DNA of 39,168 nt from JAVBTT01 sp031550325 (GCA_031550325.1 JAVBOR010000044.1:1-39168), one strand, 5' to 3'. Shown: positions 16,460 to 24,830, counted from the first letter of the stretch. Notes: generated from the letters alone by a model not told the origin. Numbers and translations are program-made.

Positions 16460-17854
16460 TCACTGGGCGAGTGTGCCGTTTTCGTCCTCCATCAAAATCA
16501 GGATTTTCTCCTCCGCGCCGGTTTCTACGTTGGTATAGACCAGCACATGAATGCCGTCCGCGTTTGTGCACGTCAGCTCATAGCAGAGCACCTCATGCTC
16601 GCCGGCCGTCGGCACGATGCAGATCTGCGCCGCCCCAAACGTCAAGTCCTTCGAAAGCGCCTGCACGGCCTGCTCAAGCGTGATCTTGGCATCGGGGACG
16701 GTCCGCTCGTCGACATGGTTCATCATATAGCCAAAGGCCTCCACCTGAACAACCTTTCCGGTGTCCAGCGCGATGCCCACCTTGATCAGGTCGGGATAGC
16801 AGAGGACGTCGTCCTGCTGATAGGCGAAGTTGACGAGCAGGACATTCTCATTGTTGATCCAATAGCTTTCCTTCATGTGGGAAAAGCCGCGCTCGCTCAG
16901 AAAGGCAGTGGCCTTCTCGATGGCCTGCGCGGCGTCGAGCTGTGGTTCCCCCGGCGTGCGCGAGTTTAACAGGCGCAGGACGTAGCCGCCGCGTTTGGTG
17001 ATGTCCACCGAGAGCTCGCCGCCGTCGAGCCGCCCGACAAAGCTGTACGTGGGGATGCGGCCGCCGTTCTCCCTTTCAAGCGCGAGCTGGCCGTCCGAGA
17101 GGCCGGTGAAGTCCAGCGCGCTCCGCATGGCCTGCTCGGCAGTGACCTCCGGCTTCTTCTCGAGGAACACTGCAACGCGCTTGTCGAGATGCTCGGAGAA
17201 CGGCCCGTCATAGATCAGCGACGGCGTCTCGGGAAACTCCTGGGCGAGATCCTTAAACGCGCCGGCGAACAGCGTCAGCCCTTTCTCTTCGTTGGAAAGC
17301 ACATTCTCAGCTTTGGCGATCTCCCCAATGCTCAGATTCTCCTCGTTGATAATCCCCTGCAGCTCATTGAGCTGCCCGGCGAGCGAGGTGGCCGACACAC
17401 TGAGCGCGCGCAGGCTCTCGCGGCTCTTGTCGTCCAGCGGCTGTCCGGCGGCGGCAAGCCGGGAAAGCGCCGAGACGTAGTCCCCGGCCTGAGAAAGAAA
17501 CCTCGCCGTACGGTCGAGCTCGGCAAAGGAGACGGGCAGCCGCGCCAGCGCGGCCTGGGCGGTCGCCGCCTCGCGCGAGACCTCGCCCGCAAGCTGTGTA
17601 AACATAGAGGGCGACGTGCTGCACAGGCCCTTCTGGAGCGCGTTGTCAATCTGAGACATACACGCTGCCAGCTCAAAGAAGCTTTGCTGATAGTCCTGCT
17701 CGATCGACTGCCGCAGGGCGGCCGCCTCCATCCAGCCGGCTGCGGCAAATCCGCCCAGCACAACAAAGAGCGCGAGGCTGTAGCTGATAAGCCTGACGAC
17801 CGTGCGCCGATGCAGGCGCTTGGGAGCATGCGTGTGTTCGCGCGTCGGGTTCAT
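16460..17854 (-). CDS. ypeB: Spore germination protein YpeB
   Basis: 464-residue protein with a basic N-terminus and one membrane anchor (about residues 22-44), a coiled-coil-rich middle, and C-terminal PepSY-like repeats (AIEKATAFLSERGFSHMKES, TLEQAVQALSKDL). In Bacillus, YpeB is needed for the incorporation and control of the spore cortex-lytic enzyme SleB. Here no sleB is adjacent; instead a 51-codon gene overlaps its start as CTATGA, implying translational coupling. The call is strong because of the whole-length family pattern. It marks the organism as a probable spore former. Confidence 0.93.
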   Translation of the reverse strand: MNPTREHTHAPKRLHRRTVVRLISYSLALFVVLGGFAAAGWMEAAALRQSIEQDYQQSFFELAACMSQIDNALQKGLCSTSPSMFTQLAGEVSREAATAQAALARLPVSFAELDRTARFLSQAGDYVSALSRLAAAGQPLDDKSRESLRALSVSATSLAGQLNELQGIINEENLSIGEIAKAENVLSNEEKGLTLFAGAFKDLAQEFPETPSLIYDGPFSEHLDKRVAVFLEKKPEVTAEQAMRSALDFTGLSDGQLALERENGGRIPTYSFVGRLDGGELSVDITKRGGYVLRLLNSRTPGEPQLDAAQAIEKATAFLSERGFSHMKESYWINNENVLLVNFAYQQDDVLCYPDLIKVGIALDTGKVVQVEAFGYMMNHVDERTVPDAKITLEQAVQALSKDLTFGAAQICIVPTAGEHEVLCYELTCTNADGIHVLVYTNVETGAEEKILILMEDENGTLAQ

Positions 17855-18006
17855 AGCGCTTCACCCGGGCGCTGTTTTCCCCAGTAATGCGCCGAAAGAC
17901 GGTTGGTGGCGGCGGTCAGAAGGACAAGATCCTCCCTGTTGGGCCGAGGGGCATCCGAGGGGTCGGGCGCAGCCTGTTTGGGATAAAGGCGGTCATGAGA
18001 AGTCAT
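17851..18006 (-). CDS. Small 51-residue protein coupled to ypeB
   Basis: Short gene translating to MTSHDRLYPKQAAPDPSDAP..., then a helix-like LVLLTAATNRLSAHYW and ending KQRPGEAL. It has no signal peptide or membrane segment, and I recognise no family. It is supported by a GGGAG ribosome-binding site 8 nt before the ATG, and its TGA overlaps the ypeB ATG (CTATGA). Its ribosome-binding site lies inside a strong hairpin (18012-18052) that ends in a T-run. It may be a spore-related partner of YpeB or a leader controlling ypeB translation. Confidence 0.7.
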   Translation of the reverse strand: MTSHDRLYPKQAAPDPSDAPRPNREDLVLLTAATNRLSAHYWGKQRPGEAL

Positions 18007-18011
18007 AAAAA

Positions 18012-18052
18012 ACACTCCCTTTTTTCATAGCTTTTCCGAAAAAAAGGAGTGT
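18012..18052 (-). terminator. Terminator-like hairpin burying the small gene's ribosome-binding site
   Basis: Arms 18012-18025 and 18039-18052 pair over 14 positions with one mismatch; the loop is 13 nt. On the minus strand the descending arm contains the GGGAG site of the 51-codon gene and is followed by T's running straight into its ATG. It can therefore act as an ilvE terminator, as a translational lock, or as an attenuator. Confidence 0.65.
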
Positions 18053-18098
18053 ATGCAAACAATATTATTAATAGCGCCGCAGGAGGCGCGGCGGCGGG

Positions 18099-19160
18099 CT
18101 AAAGGACGGTCGTCCAGCCGAACGGGTCGTCGAGCTTGCCCCACTGAATGCCGGTCAGCGTGTCGAAAAGCCGCTGGGAAAGCTGCCCCACGCCGCCGTC
18201 GCCGACCCGGATGGACTCGCCGCGGTAATGGAACTGCCCGATCGGCGAGATGACTGCGGCCGTGCCCGAGGCAAAGGATTCCTCCAGCTTGCCCAAGCGG
18301 GCCGCCTGGACAACCTCTTCCATGAGAATGGGCCGCTCCTGGGTGGGAATGCCCCACTCCCGCAGGAGATCCAGACAGGACGCGCGCGTGACGCCGGGAA
18401 GAATGGTGCCGCCGAGCGGAGGCGTGACCACGGTGCCGTCCAGCTTGAAAAAGGCGTTGGAGGTGCCGATTTCCTCCACATAGGCGCGTTCGATGGCGTC
18501 AAGCCACATCACCTGCGTGAACCCTTTTTCCTTGGCGCGGTTCTGAGCGCGAATGGTCGCGGCGTAATTGGCGCCGGTCTTGGCAAAGCCCATGCCGCCG
18601 CGCGCCGCGCGCACATCCTCGTCCTCCACCAAAATGCTCGTGGGGCTCATGCCGCCGGGATAGTATGAGCCGACGGGCGAGAGAATAATGACAAACAGGT
18701 AGGTGTGGGACGTGCGAACGCCCAAAAACGGATCGGTGGCGAACACAAACGGGCGCAGATACAGCGAAGTGTCGGGCGCATGCGGCACCCAGTTCTGCTC
18801 AACGTGCAAAAGCTCGACCATCGCCTGCATCAGATCGTCCTCGGGGATGGACGGCGCGCTCAGCCGCGCGCACGAGCGGTTAAAGCGCACCGCGTTGTCG
18901 CGCGCGCGAAACAGGCGGATATTCCCGTCAACGCCGCGGTAGGCCTTAAGCCCCTCAAAGACCTCCTGCCCATAGTGAAGCACCATGGACGCGGGATCAA
19001 GTGAAAGCGGCCCATAGGGGACAATGCGCGCGTCGTGCCATCCGGCGTCGGGGCTGTAATCCATCAAAAACATGTGGTCGGTGAAATATTGTCCAAATCC
19101 CAACGTGCTCTCGTCGGGATGCGGCTTTAACGAGCCGGCGCGCGTGATGGAGATCTTCAT
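18099..19160 (-). CDS. ilvE: Branched-chain amino acid aminotransferase
   Basis: PLP enzyme that interconverts branched-chain amino acids and their 2-oxo acids. The 353-residue product has the type-IV aminotransferase fold of the longer (BCAT/IlvE2) group: HYGQEVFEGLKAYR, YLRPFVFATDPFLGV, the PLP lysine in MGFAKTGANYA, and EEIGTSNAFF with GGTILPGVTR. The ATG at 19160 is preceded by AGGAGG at a 7-nt spacing; the open frame begins six codons earlier at a TTG, which I reject. Own promoter at 19223-19252 and a GCGCCC/GGGCGC hairpin (about 19188-19204) in the leader. No T-box was seen. Confidence 0.95.
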   Translation of the reverse strand: MKISITRAGSLKPHPDESTLGFGQYFTDHMFLMDYSPDAGWHDARIVPYGPLSLDPASMVLHYGQEVFEGLKAYRGVDGNIRLFRARDNAVRFNRSCARLSAPSIPEDDLMQAMVELLHVEQNWVPHAPDTSLYLRPFVFATDPFLGVRTSHTYLFVIILSPVGSYYPGGMSPTSILVEDEDVRAARGGMGFAKTGANYAATIRAQNRAKEKGFTQVMWLDAIERAYVEEIGTSNAFFKLDGTVVTPPLGGTILPGVTRASCLDLLREWGIPTQERPILMEEVVQAARLGKLEESFASGTAAVISPIGQFHYRGESIRVGDGGVGQLSQRLFDTLTGIQWGKLDDPFGWTTVL

Positions 19161-19222
19161 GGCGTGGCCTCCTGTCAAGAGTGTCAGCGCCCGAAAAGGG
19201 CGCCTAAAAGAAAGGTGGCCTC

Positions 19223-19252
19223 AGTATAACACAGGGGTCAGGGCTTTGTCCA
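19223..19252 (-). promoter_or_regulatory. ilvE promoter
   Basis: On the minus strand TGGACA (19252-19247) and TATACT (19228-19223) are spaced by 18 bp. The leader to the ATG is about 55 nt and contains a 6-bp GC hairpin. Confidence 0.65.
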
Positions 19253-19282
19253 GAAAAAACAGAACGGGCAAAGCGGCGCCGA

Positions 19283-19969
19283 TTAAAGCGCGGAGGGCCC
19301 CTCATAGCGCTGGGCCGGGCCGAGGCGGCTCTGGCCGAGCTCCTCGGGCGCGATGGCCCCGGTGCGCAGCGCGTTGTCGCGAAGCTGATCGTAATAGCCG
19401 GCCATTGACGTGTAGAAATACGGCTCGACATAGACAATGGATAAAATGCCAAAGGTCAGCCCGCTCAATAAATTCCAGCCGATGAAGCTCAGATAGAGTA
19501 CAAAGAGATCTCCCTTGAAGCCCTTTGTCATGCGCATGGACAGCTTCAGCGCCTGTTTGGCCTGAACCTCGGGGTACTCGGCGAGGATATACGGCGTCAT
19601 CGAATAGGCGAGGGCCTTGACAATGCCCGGAATATAGAACAGAAGCGCCCAAAGGAAGACAAACAGCTCACACCAGAGCATGCCGCCGAGCTTGCGCGCA
19701 AAGTTGACGTTAAAGACGTCCGCCAGGATGGAAAGCCCTGTCTTCTGGCCGCGATAAATGCGGAGATACCCCTCGCAGATTCCCACGGACAGAGCGACCA
19801 TAACCGGTATGGCGGCGCAGTAGATGAACCAGCCCAAAAAGGGGATAAAGAAAAACAACGCGACGGCAAAGAGGATGAGAAAAGGCGCTAAGAACAGCAA
19901 GATGCCCGTGCCCCGCTGTGCGGCAAAGGTTTCGCGCGCGCGCTGCTTGATTTCCTGACGAGTAAGCAT
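19283..19969 (-). CDS. DUF975 family membrane protein
   Basis: 228-residue integral membrane protein of unknown function. The soluble start MLTRQEIKQRARETFAAQRG is the usual DUF975 opening. Four to six hydrophobic segments follow, and the conserved YSMTPYILAEYPEVQAKQALKLSMRMTKG region is present. The ATG at 19969 has an AGGAGG site; the frame extends 14 codons further upstream without support. It has its own promoter (20086-20114) and is not closely linked to its neighbours. Confidence 0.88.
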   Translation of the reverse strand: MLTRQEIKQRARETFAAQRGTGILLFLAPFLILFAVALFFFIPFLGWFIYCAAIPVMVALSVGICEGYLRIYRGQKTGLSILADVFNVNFARKLGGMLWCELFVFLWALLFYIPGIVKALAYSMTPYILAEYPEVQAKQALKLSMRMTKGFKGDLFVLYLSFIGWNLLSGLTFGILSIVYVEPYFYTSMAGYYDQLRDNALRTGAIAPEELGQSRLGPAQRYEGPSAL

Positions 19970-20085
19970 ACAAAGACCTCCTAAAAAATGTCGCGGAGAT
20001 TCTGCGGGCACGAAAGCCGTGGCCAGGCGCAGGCTCTCCGTCCTGTTCGCGCTGGTTCAGGATAACCGGAGGATCAAACAACCTA

Positions 20086-20114
20086 AAGATACCATGTTAT
20101 TGGGATTTTGTCTA
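20086..20114 (-). promoter_or_regulatory. Promoter of the DUF975 gene
   Basis: On the minus strand TAGACA (20114-20109) and TATCTT (20091-20086) are separated by 17 bp. The leader to the start codon is about 110 nt with no obvious structure. Confidence 0.55.
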
Positions 20115-20184
20115 CAATGTTTCGGGATATCTTTCATAAAGAGCAAATATTCCCAAATCTGCGAACTTTTTGTCGATTCCGGCG

Positions 20185-21519
20185 TCATGACGCGCGCCGC
20201 TGCGCTATACGCGCTGGAAAGCGTTCGGCCCGGCGCGTGGCGCGGAAGACCACGCCGGAAAGCGCGAGCAGGCAAACGATGTTCGGCCCGGCCATCAGAC
20301 TGTTGAGCACGTCGGCCAGCGCCCAGACCAAATCGATGCGCAGGCAGGCGCCGGGAAGCAGCAGGAGAATATACGCAAAGCGGTATATTTTCCGCGCTGC
20401 CGGAGACGAGAAGAGGTGTTCGCAGCAGCGCTCGCCATACAGCGACCAGCCCAGGATGCTGGCCAGCGCGAACAGAGCCGTGCATATCGAGACAGCGCCG
20501 CCGCCCCAGTCGCCGAGCGCCGCCGAAAACGCAGCCGACGTCAGCGGCGCGCCGTCCAGCGTGATCACGGCCGACGGCTGATAGACCCCTGAGCACAGGA
20601 TGACGAGCGCCGTGAGCGTGCAGATGAGCAGCGTGTCGATAAAAACCTCGGCGGCGCCCCACAGGGCCTGATCCTCAGGGCTTTTGCAGTCGGCCGAGGC
20701 GTGGGCGATCGGCGCGCTGCCCAGGCCGGCCTCATTGGAGAACACGCCCCGGCCGACGCCGAATCGCATGGCGCGCTGGACCGTATACCCCGCCGCGCCG
20801 CCCAGAACGGCGCCGGGGCGAAAGGCCTCCAGCACAATGGCGCGCAAGGCCGGATAAACGGCGTCCCGGCACAGCACGAGCACAAGCACGCACAGCAGGA
20901 TGTACAGGCCCGCCATAAACGGCACGAGCAGCTCGGATGCGCGCGCGATGGACTTGACCCCGCCCAAAATCACGATGCCGGCGATGAGAAGCGTAACCGC
21001 GCCTGTGACGATTGGCGGGATGGAAAAGCTGTCGCGCAGGGCGTCGGCCATCGTGTTGACCTGCGTCAGATTGCCCATGCCGAGCGAGGCACATACGCCG
21101 AAGATCGAAAACAGCACGGCCAGCCATTTCCAGCGGCTGCCCAGTCCGTCTTCGATGACATACATCGGCCCGCCGTAGTAAAGGCCGTTTTTGTCGCGCC
21201 GGCGGAACTTGACGGACAAAAAGACCTCGGCGTACTTGGTCATCATGCCCAGCGCCGCCGAAACCCACATCCAAAAGATGGCGCCCGGCCCGCCAGCCGT
21301 GATCGCCGTGGCCACGCCGGCGACGTTTCCGGTGCCGACCGTCGAGGCCAGCGCCGTTGCCATGGCCTGGAATGGCGTGATGTTCGAGGTCTTCTTTTTG
21401 TCAAACATCCGGCCAAACGTCCCGGTGAACAGCGCGCCAAAGCGCCTTACCTGAAAGAATCCCGTCCCCACGGTGAACCATAGGCCGACGCCGACAAACA
21501 AAAATATCACGGACAACAC
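20185..21519 (-). CDS. Sodium/alanine(glycine) symporter, AGCS family
   Basis: 444-residue multi-pass transporter using sodium to take up alanine or glycine. Family signatures are clear: GFFQVRRFG, SNITPFQAMATALASTVGTG, NVAGVATAI, GGPMYVIEDGLG and VFSNEAGLGSAPIAHA. The earliest possible start is a GTG at 21519, since a stop codon lies just upstream. This gives an N-terminus about 15-20 residues shorter than many family members, starting inside the first hydrophobic segment. It is divergent from the ppx-like gene (105 bp apart). No clear promoter was found. Confidence 0.94.
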   Translation of the reverse strand: MLSVIFLFVGVGLWFTVGTGFFQVRRFGALFTGTFGRMFDKKKTSNITPFQAMATALASTVGTGNVAGVATAITAGGPGAIFWMWVSAALGMMTKYAEVFLSVKFRRRDKNGLYYGGPMYVIEDGLGSRWKWLAVLFSIFGVCASLGMGNLTQVNTMADALRDSFSIPPIVTGAVTLLIAGIVILGGVKSIARASELLVPFMAGLYILLCVLVLVLCRDAVYPALRAIVLEAFRPGAVLGGAAGYTVQRAMRFGVGRGVFSNEAGLGSAPIAHASADCKSPEDQALWGAAEVFIDTLLICTLTALVILCSGVYQPSAVITLDGAPLTSAAFSAALGDWGGGAVSICTALFALASILGWSLYGERCCEHLFSSPAARKIYRFAYILLLLPGACLRIDLVWALADVLNSLMAGPNIVCLLALSGVVFRATRRAERFPARIAQRRAS

Positions 21520-21624
21520 CCCTCATTCACATGTATGCGCGCGAGGCGGTTTTCAGAAGTCCGATGAATCGGGGCAGCGCCGGCGGGGAATGATAGGCCA
21601 TCAAGTGTAAAGGCAGGGTATGCG

Positions 21625-22533
21625 ATGCGATATGGGTTGGTGGACATTGGCTCCAACAGCGTCCGGCTGGTGGTGTATGATGTGGAGAACGGCGAGATGC
21701 GCGTGGTGGCCAGTGAAAAGGAAACTGCCGGGCTGGTCAGCTACATTCGGCGCGGACACATGCAGGCCGAGGGCGTACTCCGGCTCGTGGAAATTTTGGA
21801 GCGCTTTCATAAAAACATGCTGGCCATCGGCGCTGAGAGCGTGTGCGCCACGGCGACGGCCTGCCTGCGCAACATCTCCAACACGGACAGTGTCGTAGAG
21901 GAGGTCGAGCGTCAAACAGGCCTTCGCATCCGCGTGCTCAGCGGCGCCGAGGAGTCTATGCTCGCGTTTTACGGAAACTTGCCGCTGCTCGAGCCGGGCA
22001 GCCATCTGCTCGTTGATTTGGGCGGGGGCAGCCTGGAGTGCATCCGGGTGGTCGACAAACAGCCCGCCGAGACGATCAGCCTGCCGTTCGGCAGTCTGGG
22101 GCTCTATAAGAAGTTTGTGGAGCGCATTCTGCCGACCAAGAGCGAGGGCAGGGACATCAGGAGTTTTGTGCGCGCGCAGCTCGCGGGCGTCGGCTGGCTG
22201 GGCGGCGAGACCGAAACGCTTTACGCCGTGGGCGGGTCTGCCCGCGCGCTCGGCAAGCTATACCGCGAGTTCGTCAAGGACATAGACGGCGCCATCGCGT
22301 CGGCCGACGTGCTCAAGCTCTATGACAAGGTCTCGGATTTGGGCGGGCGGGGCGTTCACCGGTTTGTGCGCGCGGTGCCGGAGCGGCTGCACGTGACCAT
22401 TCCCGGAATGGCCGTGTTTGTGTCGCTGCTCAAGGCTACGGGCGCTAAGCGGCTCAGGGTCAGCCCGTTTGGACTGCGCGACGGCGTCATGCGCCGCATC
22501 GCCGAGGGCAGGGGCCTGGGTAGGGACGAGTAG
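21625..22533 (+). CDS. Ppx/GppA family phosphatase (exopolyphosphatase-like)
   Basis: 302-residue ASKHA-fold phosphatase; the family hydrolyses polyphosphate or pppGpp. The phosphate-binding segments are visible: GLVDIGSNSVRLVVYDV near the N-terminus, ATACLRN, the SGAEES loop, LLVDLGGGSLE, and AVGGSARALGKLY. It corresponds to the short Ppx form without the C-terminal HD-like domain. GGCAGGG lies upstream of the ATG. It is the only + strand protein gene in the window and is followed by a strong terminator hairpin inside the composite repeat. Whether it acts on polyphosphate or on alarmones cannot be decided from sequence. Confidence 0.9.
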   Translation: MRYGLVDIGSNSVRLVVYDVENGEMRVVASEKETAGLVSYIRRGHMQAEGVLRLVEILERFHKNMLAIGAESVCATATACLRNISNTDSVVEEVERQTGLRIRVLSGAEESMLAFYGNLPLLEPGSHLLVDLGGGSLECIRVVDKQPAETISLPFGSLGLYKKFVERILPTKSEGRDIRSFVRAQLAGVGWLGGETETLYAVGGSARALGKLYREFVKDIDGAIASADVLKLYDKVSDLGGRGVHRFVRAVPERLHVTIPGMAVFVSLLKATGAKRLRVSPFGLRDGVMRRIAEGRGLGRDE

Positions 22534-22567
22534 CGCCAAAAAGCCTTAGCGAAAGCATCCTTGATTG

Positions 22568-22623
22568 GGTTCTGCGCCGAGCCTGACGGCGCAGCCCGGC
22601 AAGGCGCATGCCCGCTGAAAACC
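22568..22623 (+). repeat. GGTT-CGAGCCTGACGGCG intergenic element, copy A
   Basis: Ends GGTT/AACC can pair; inside is a perfect 8-bp hairpin (22572-22579 with 22587-22594) with the loop AGCCTGA. The core CGAGCCTGACGGCG is shared exactly with 39068-39137, and CGAGCCT with 16353-16402. It lies 35 bp after the ppx-like stop codon. Confidence 0.65.
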
Positions 22624-22640
22624 GATAAAAACCAAAAGCA

Positions 22641-22686
22641 GGGCAGGATCAAACCGCCTCAGCGGTTTGATCCTGCCCTCGTTTTG
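22641..22686 (+). terminator. Terminator of the Ppx/GppA gene
   Basis: 17-bp perfect stem (22641-22657 with 22662-22678), 4-nt loop, followed by TCGTTTTG. Strong intrinsic-terminator candidate. Its upper part is also the start of the 69-nt dispersed repeat, so the repeat supplies part of the terminator. Confidence 0.75.
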
Positions 22687-22718
22687 TCAAAGAATCAGAG
22701 GTTCTTTGACAGCCTGAG
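22650..22718 (+). repeat. Dispersed 69-nt intergenic repeat, copy A
   Basis: Matches copy B (16244-16312, minus) at 60 of 69 positions without gaps. It includes a second perfect hairpin, GTCAAAGAA/TTCTTTGAC (22686-22694 with 22702-22710). Its orientation is sense with respect to the upstream ppx-like gene. Confidence 0.85.
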
Positions 22719-22748
22719 ACTCCACAGAGCCGATCACTTTTCACCGTT

Positions 22749-22776
22749 TTGCAGACAAAACTCCGGTTGTCTGCAA
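22749..22776 (-). terminator. Hairpin downstream of the LTA-synthase-like gene
   Basis: Perfect 10-bp stem TTGCAGACAA/TTGTCTGCAA (22749-22758 with 22767-22776) about 20 bp after the sulfatase stop on the minus strand. There is no clean T-run after it, so terminator function is only probable. Confidence 0.4.
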
Positions 22777-22796
22777 GCAAATGGGCTTATGGGCCG

Positions 22797-24830
22797 TCAG
22801 TCTATGCCGAGCGAGCGATAGTAATCCTGCTCGAGAATGCCTTTGGACGCCATAAACTTGCTCTCGATCTGTTTGGAAATATACTCCCTGTAGCCCTCGG
22901 GAATGTCTGCGCCCTCAAAGCTGCTGAAAGATTTTTTCTTTGCGTCATAGGCGCCTTTGTCGGTGATGAAGCTCCGGTCCTGAAACATCACCAGAGGCGG
23001 CGCGTTGCTGAACACATCCGAGCCCATGAGCAGTCTGGAGTCGTACTCCAGTCCGAGAAGGTTGGAAACCGTGGGCAAGATGTCAATGCTCGAACACGGG
23101 CGCGTAACCGTCTCAGGCGTCATGCCGTCGACATAGCAAATCAGCGTGCTTTTATACAGCTCAAACGTCTTCTCCACGTCGTGGCCGGCCAGTTCACTGA
23201 TTTGCGAAACCTCCAGACCGTAGGGATAGTGGTCTCCGCTGAGTACGATGAGCGTTTTGTCCGCAACGCCGGCCTGGCGAAGCTGATCGAGCAAATATGC
23301 CAGCGCCTGATCCAGCTCAATCTGGCACGCCAGATAGGCGCGCGCCGCCTCTGAGTAAGAGAGACCGGCCACCGCCTCGCGATGCTTATACGACATGGCG
23401 TTTCCGGAAAAGCTGTAATTCATGTGGCCGCTGACGGTCATATAGTACGTGTGGAATTTTTCGGCGCCGATGTATTCCGGAACGGTTTTTTCCATCATTT
23501 CAACGTCGCTCTCAGGCCACGTTTTTTCTATGTCCAGACCGTTGCCCACGCCTTTATAGTCGTAGCCCATATTGGGATGGGACACATCCCGGTGGTAATA
23601 CTTGTAGCTGTGGTCGTGATAGGCGCGCGTCTCATAGCCCAGCTTATTCAATTGGTTTCCCAGGACAAACGGCAGGTCGTTTTCGGCGCTTTTGTAAAAG
23701 CTCCAAACCCCGCTTTTGGGAAAAAGCCCTGTGCAGGCCACATATTCGCCGTCGCTGGTGCTCACGCTCCAGATCGGATTGTAAAAGTCGGTGAAGTACA
23801 TGCCCTCATGAGCCATTTTATAGAGCGTAGGCGTCAGCGTTTCGTCCACGGCATAGCGGGAAAAGGCCTCGGCGGTGATCATAATGAGATTATAGCCTTC
23901 GTAGATTCCCGTGTGGTCGTTCTGGCTTGTCGCCGCCACACCGCCGAAGTACTCATGAAGCTGCATAACGGTCTTGTTCTCCGCGCTCTGCGCCAGGGCG
24001 GCAAAGTCGATATCCAGTTCATTGACTTTGCCCATCCAGGCCGGTGTCGGCGTGGGGGCAGGTGACGAATCATCCGAGGAGGCAGCGGACGGCGAGGGAG
24101 TCGCCTCCGGCGACGGGGCTGGCTCCTCCAACCATGTGGGCTGCGGCGTTTTAAGCGCGGAATAGGCGCGTGCAGGGACAACCGAGCTCATCCAGTCGAT
24201 CTCCATGGCTGGAAGCATCCCAATGGTGTTGGAGGAGGTTTTGATGTCGCTCTGCCCAAGCCTTAACGAGTACTCGGACGACGGGTCACGCACGAGCGGC
24301 GTGAACACCACAAACAGCGCGCATACCGACAAAACGCCGACGGCCAGCTTGGTGCGGTTTGCGCGAAGCCCGGCAGATTTTTCCGGGAACAGGCGGTAAA
24401 CCTTAAACAGGAACAAGAATAGAGGGATCAAGTAGAGAATGATCCAAACGATGTTTTTTCCCGCGGCGCGCAGGGCTACCTCCCAAAACTCCAGAACCTG
24501 CCCCCCGTTTGCCGCCGAAAACAGTGAATAGAAGGTAAAGAAAATGGAGTGGTACACGAGCTGCGAAATGTAGACAATACTCAGCGCAAGCAGGGTGATG
24601 CCGCCGACCACACGGGCTACCCTGCGCGACATCAGGGAAAGCAGCGCGTTGATCAGCAACGCGTACGGCAGGCAGACAAGCGCCATGACGGGCAGGCTGA
24701 CCGACCAGAACACGTTTGCGGTGGACAGGCGTAAAAGCACTTCATAAAACAGCAGGAGCAAAAACCAAAAAATGGCCGTGCGATGCTTTACATAAAACCG
24801 GATCTCTTTGCTTTCCGCTTTTGTCATCAT
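22797..24830 (-). CDS. LTA-synthase-like membrane sulfatase (phosphoglycerol transferase family)
   Basis: 677-residue membrane enzyme: five hydrophobic helices in residues 15-185, then an extracytoplasmic sulfatase domain. Catalytic features resemble LtaS: E321 (MITAEAF), the nucleophile T358 in SVSTSDGEY, and D533-H534 (SGDHYPYG). Such enzymes polymerise glycerol phosphate from phosphatidylglycerol or decorate the envelope. A Pro/Ser/Thr-rich linker (about 230-263, PSPEATPSPSAASSDDSSPAP) separates membrane and catalytic parts and is unusual. I prefer the ATG at 24830 with GGAGG 9 nt upstream; the frame opens ten codons earlier with GTG. Own promoter; not operonic. Confidence 0.88.
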   Translation of the reverse strand: MMTKAESKEIRFYVKHRTAIFWFLLLLFYEVLLRLSTANVFWSVSLPVMALVCLPYALLINALLSLMSRRVARVVGGITLLALSIVYISQLVYHSIFFTFYSLFSAANGGQVLEFWEVALRAAGKNIVWIILYLIPLFLFLFKVYRLFPEKSAGLRANRTKLAVGVLSVCALFVVFTPLVRDPSSEYSLRLGQSDIKTSSNTIGMLPAMEIDWMSSVVPARAYSALKTPQPTWLEEPAPSPEATPSPSAASSDDSSPAPTPTPAWMGKVNELDIDFAALAQSAENKTVMQLHEYFGGVAATSQNDHTGIYEGYNLIMITAEAFSRYAVDETLTPTLYKMAHEGMYFTDFYNPIWSVSTSDGEYVACTGLFPKSGVWSFYKSAENDLPFVLGNQLNKLGYETRAYHDHSYKYYHRDVSHPNMGYDYKGVGNGLDIEKTWPESDVEMMEKTVPEYIGAEKFHTYYMTVSGHMNYSFSGNAMSYKHREAVAGLSYSEAARAYLACQIELDQALAYLLDQLRQAGVADKTLIVLSGDHYPYGLEVSQISELAGHDVEKTFELYKSTLICYVDGMTPETVTRPCSSIDILPTVSNLLGLEYDSRLLMGSDVFSNAPPLVMFQDRSFITDKGAYDAKKKSFSSFEGADIPEGYREYISKQIESKFMASKGILEQDYYRSLGID

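Noticed and set aside
22561..22821. 86-codon + strand frame after the ppx-like gene
   Set aside because: It runs through the composite repeat and the terminator hairpin and overlaps the end of the sulfatase gene.
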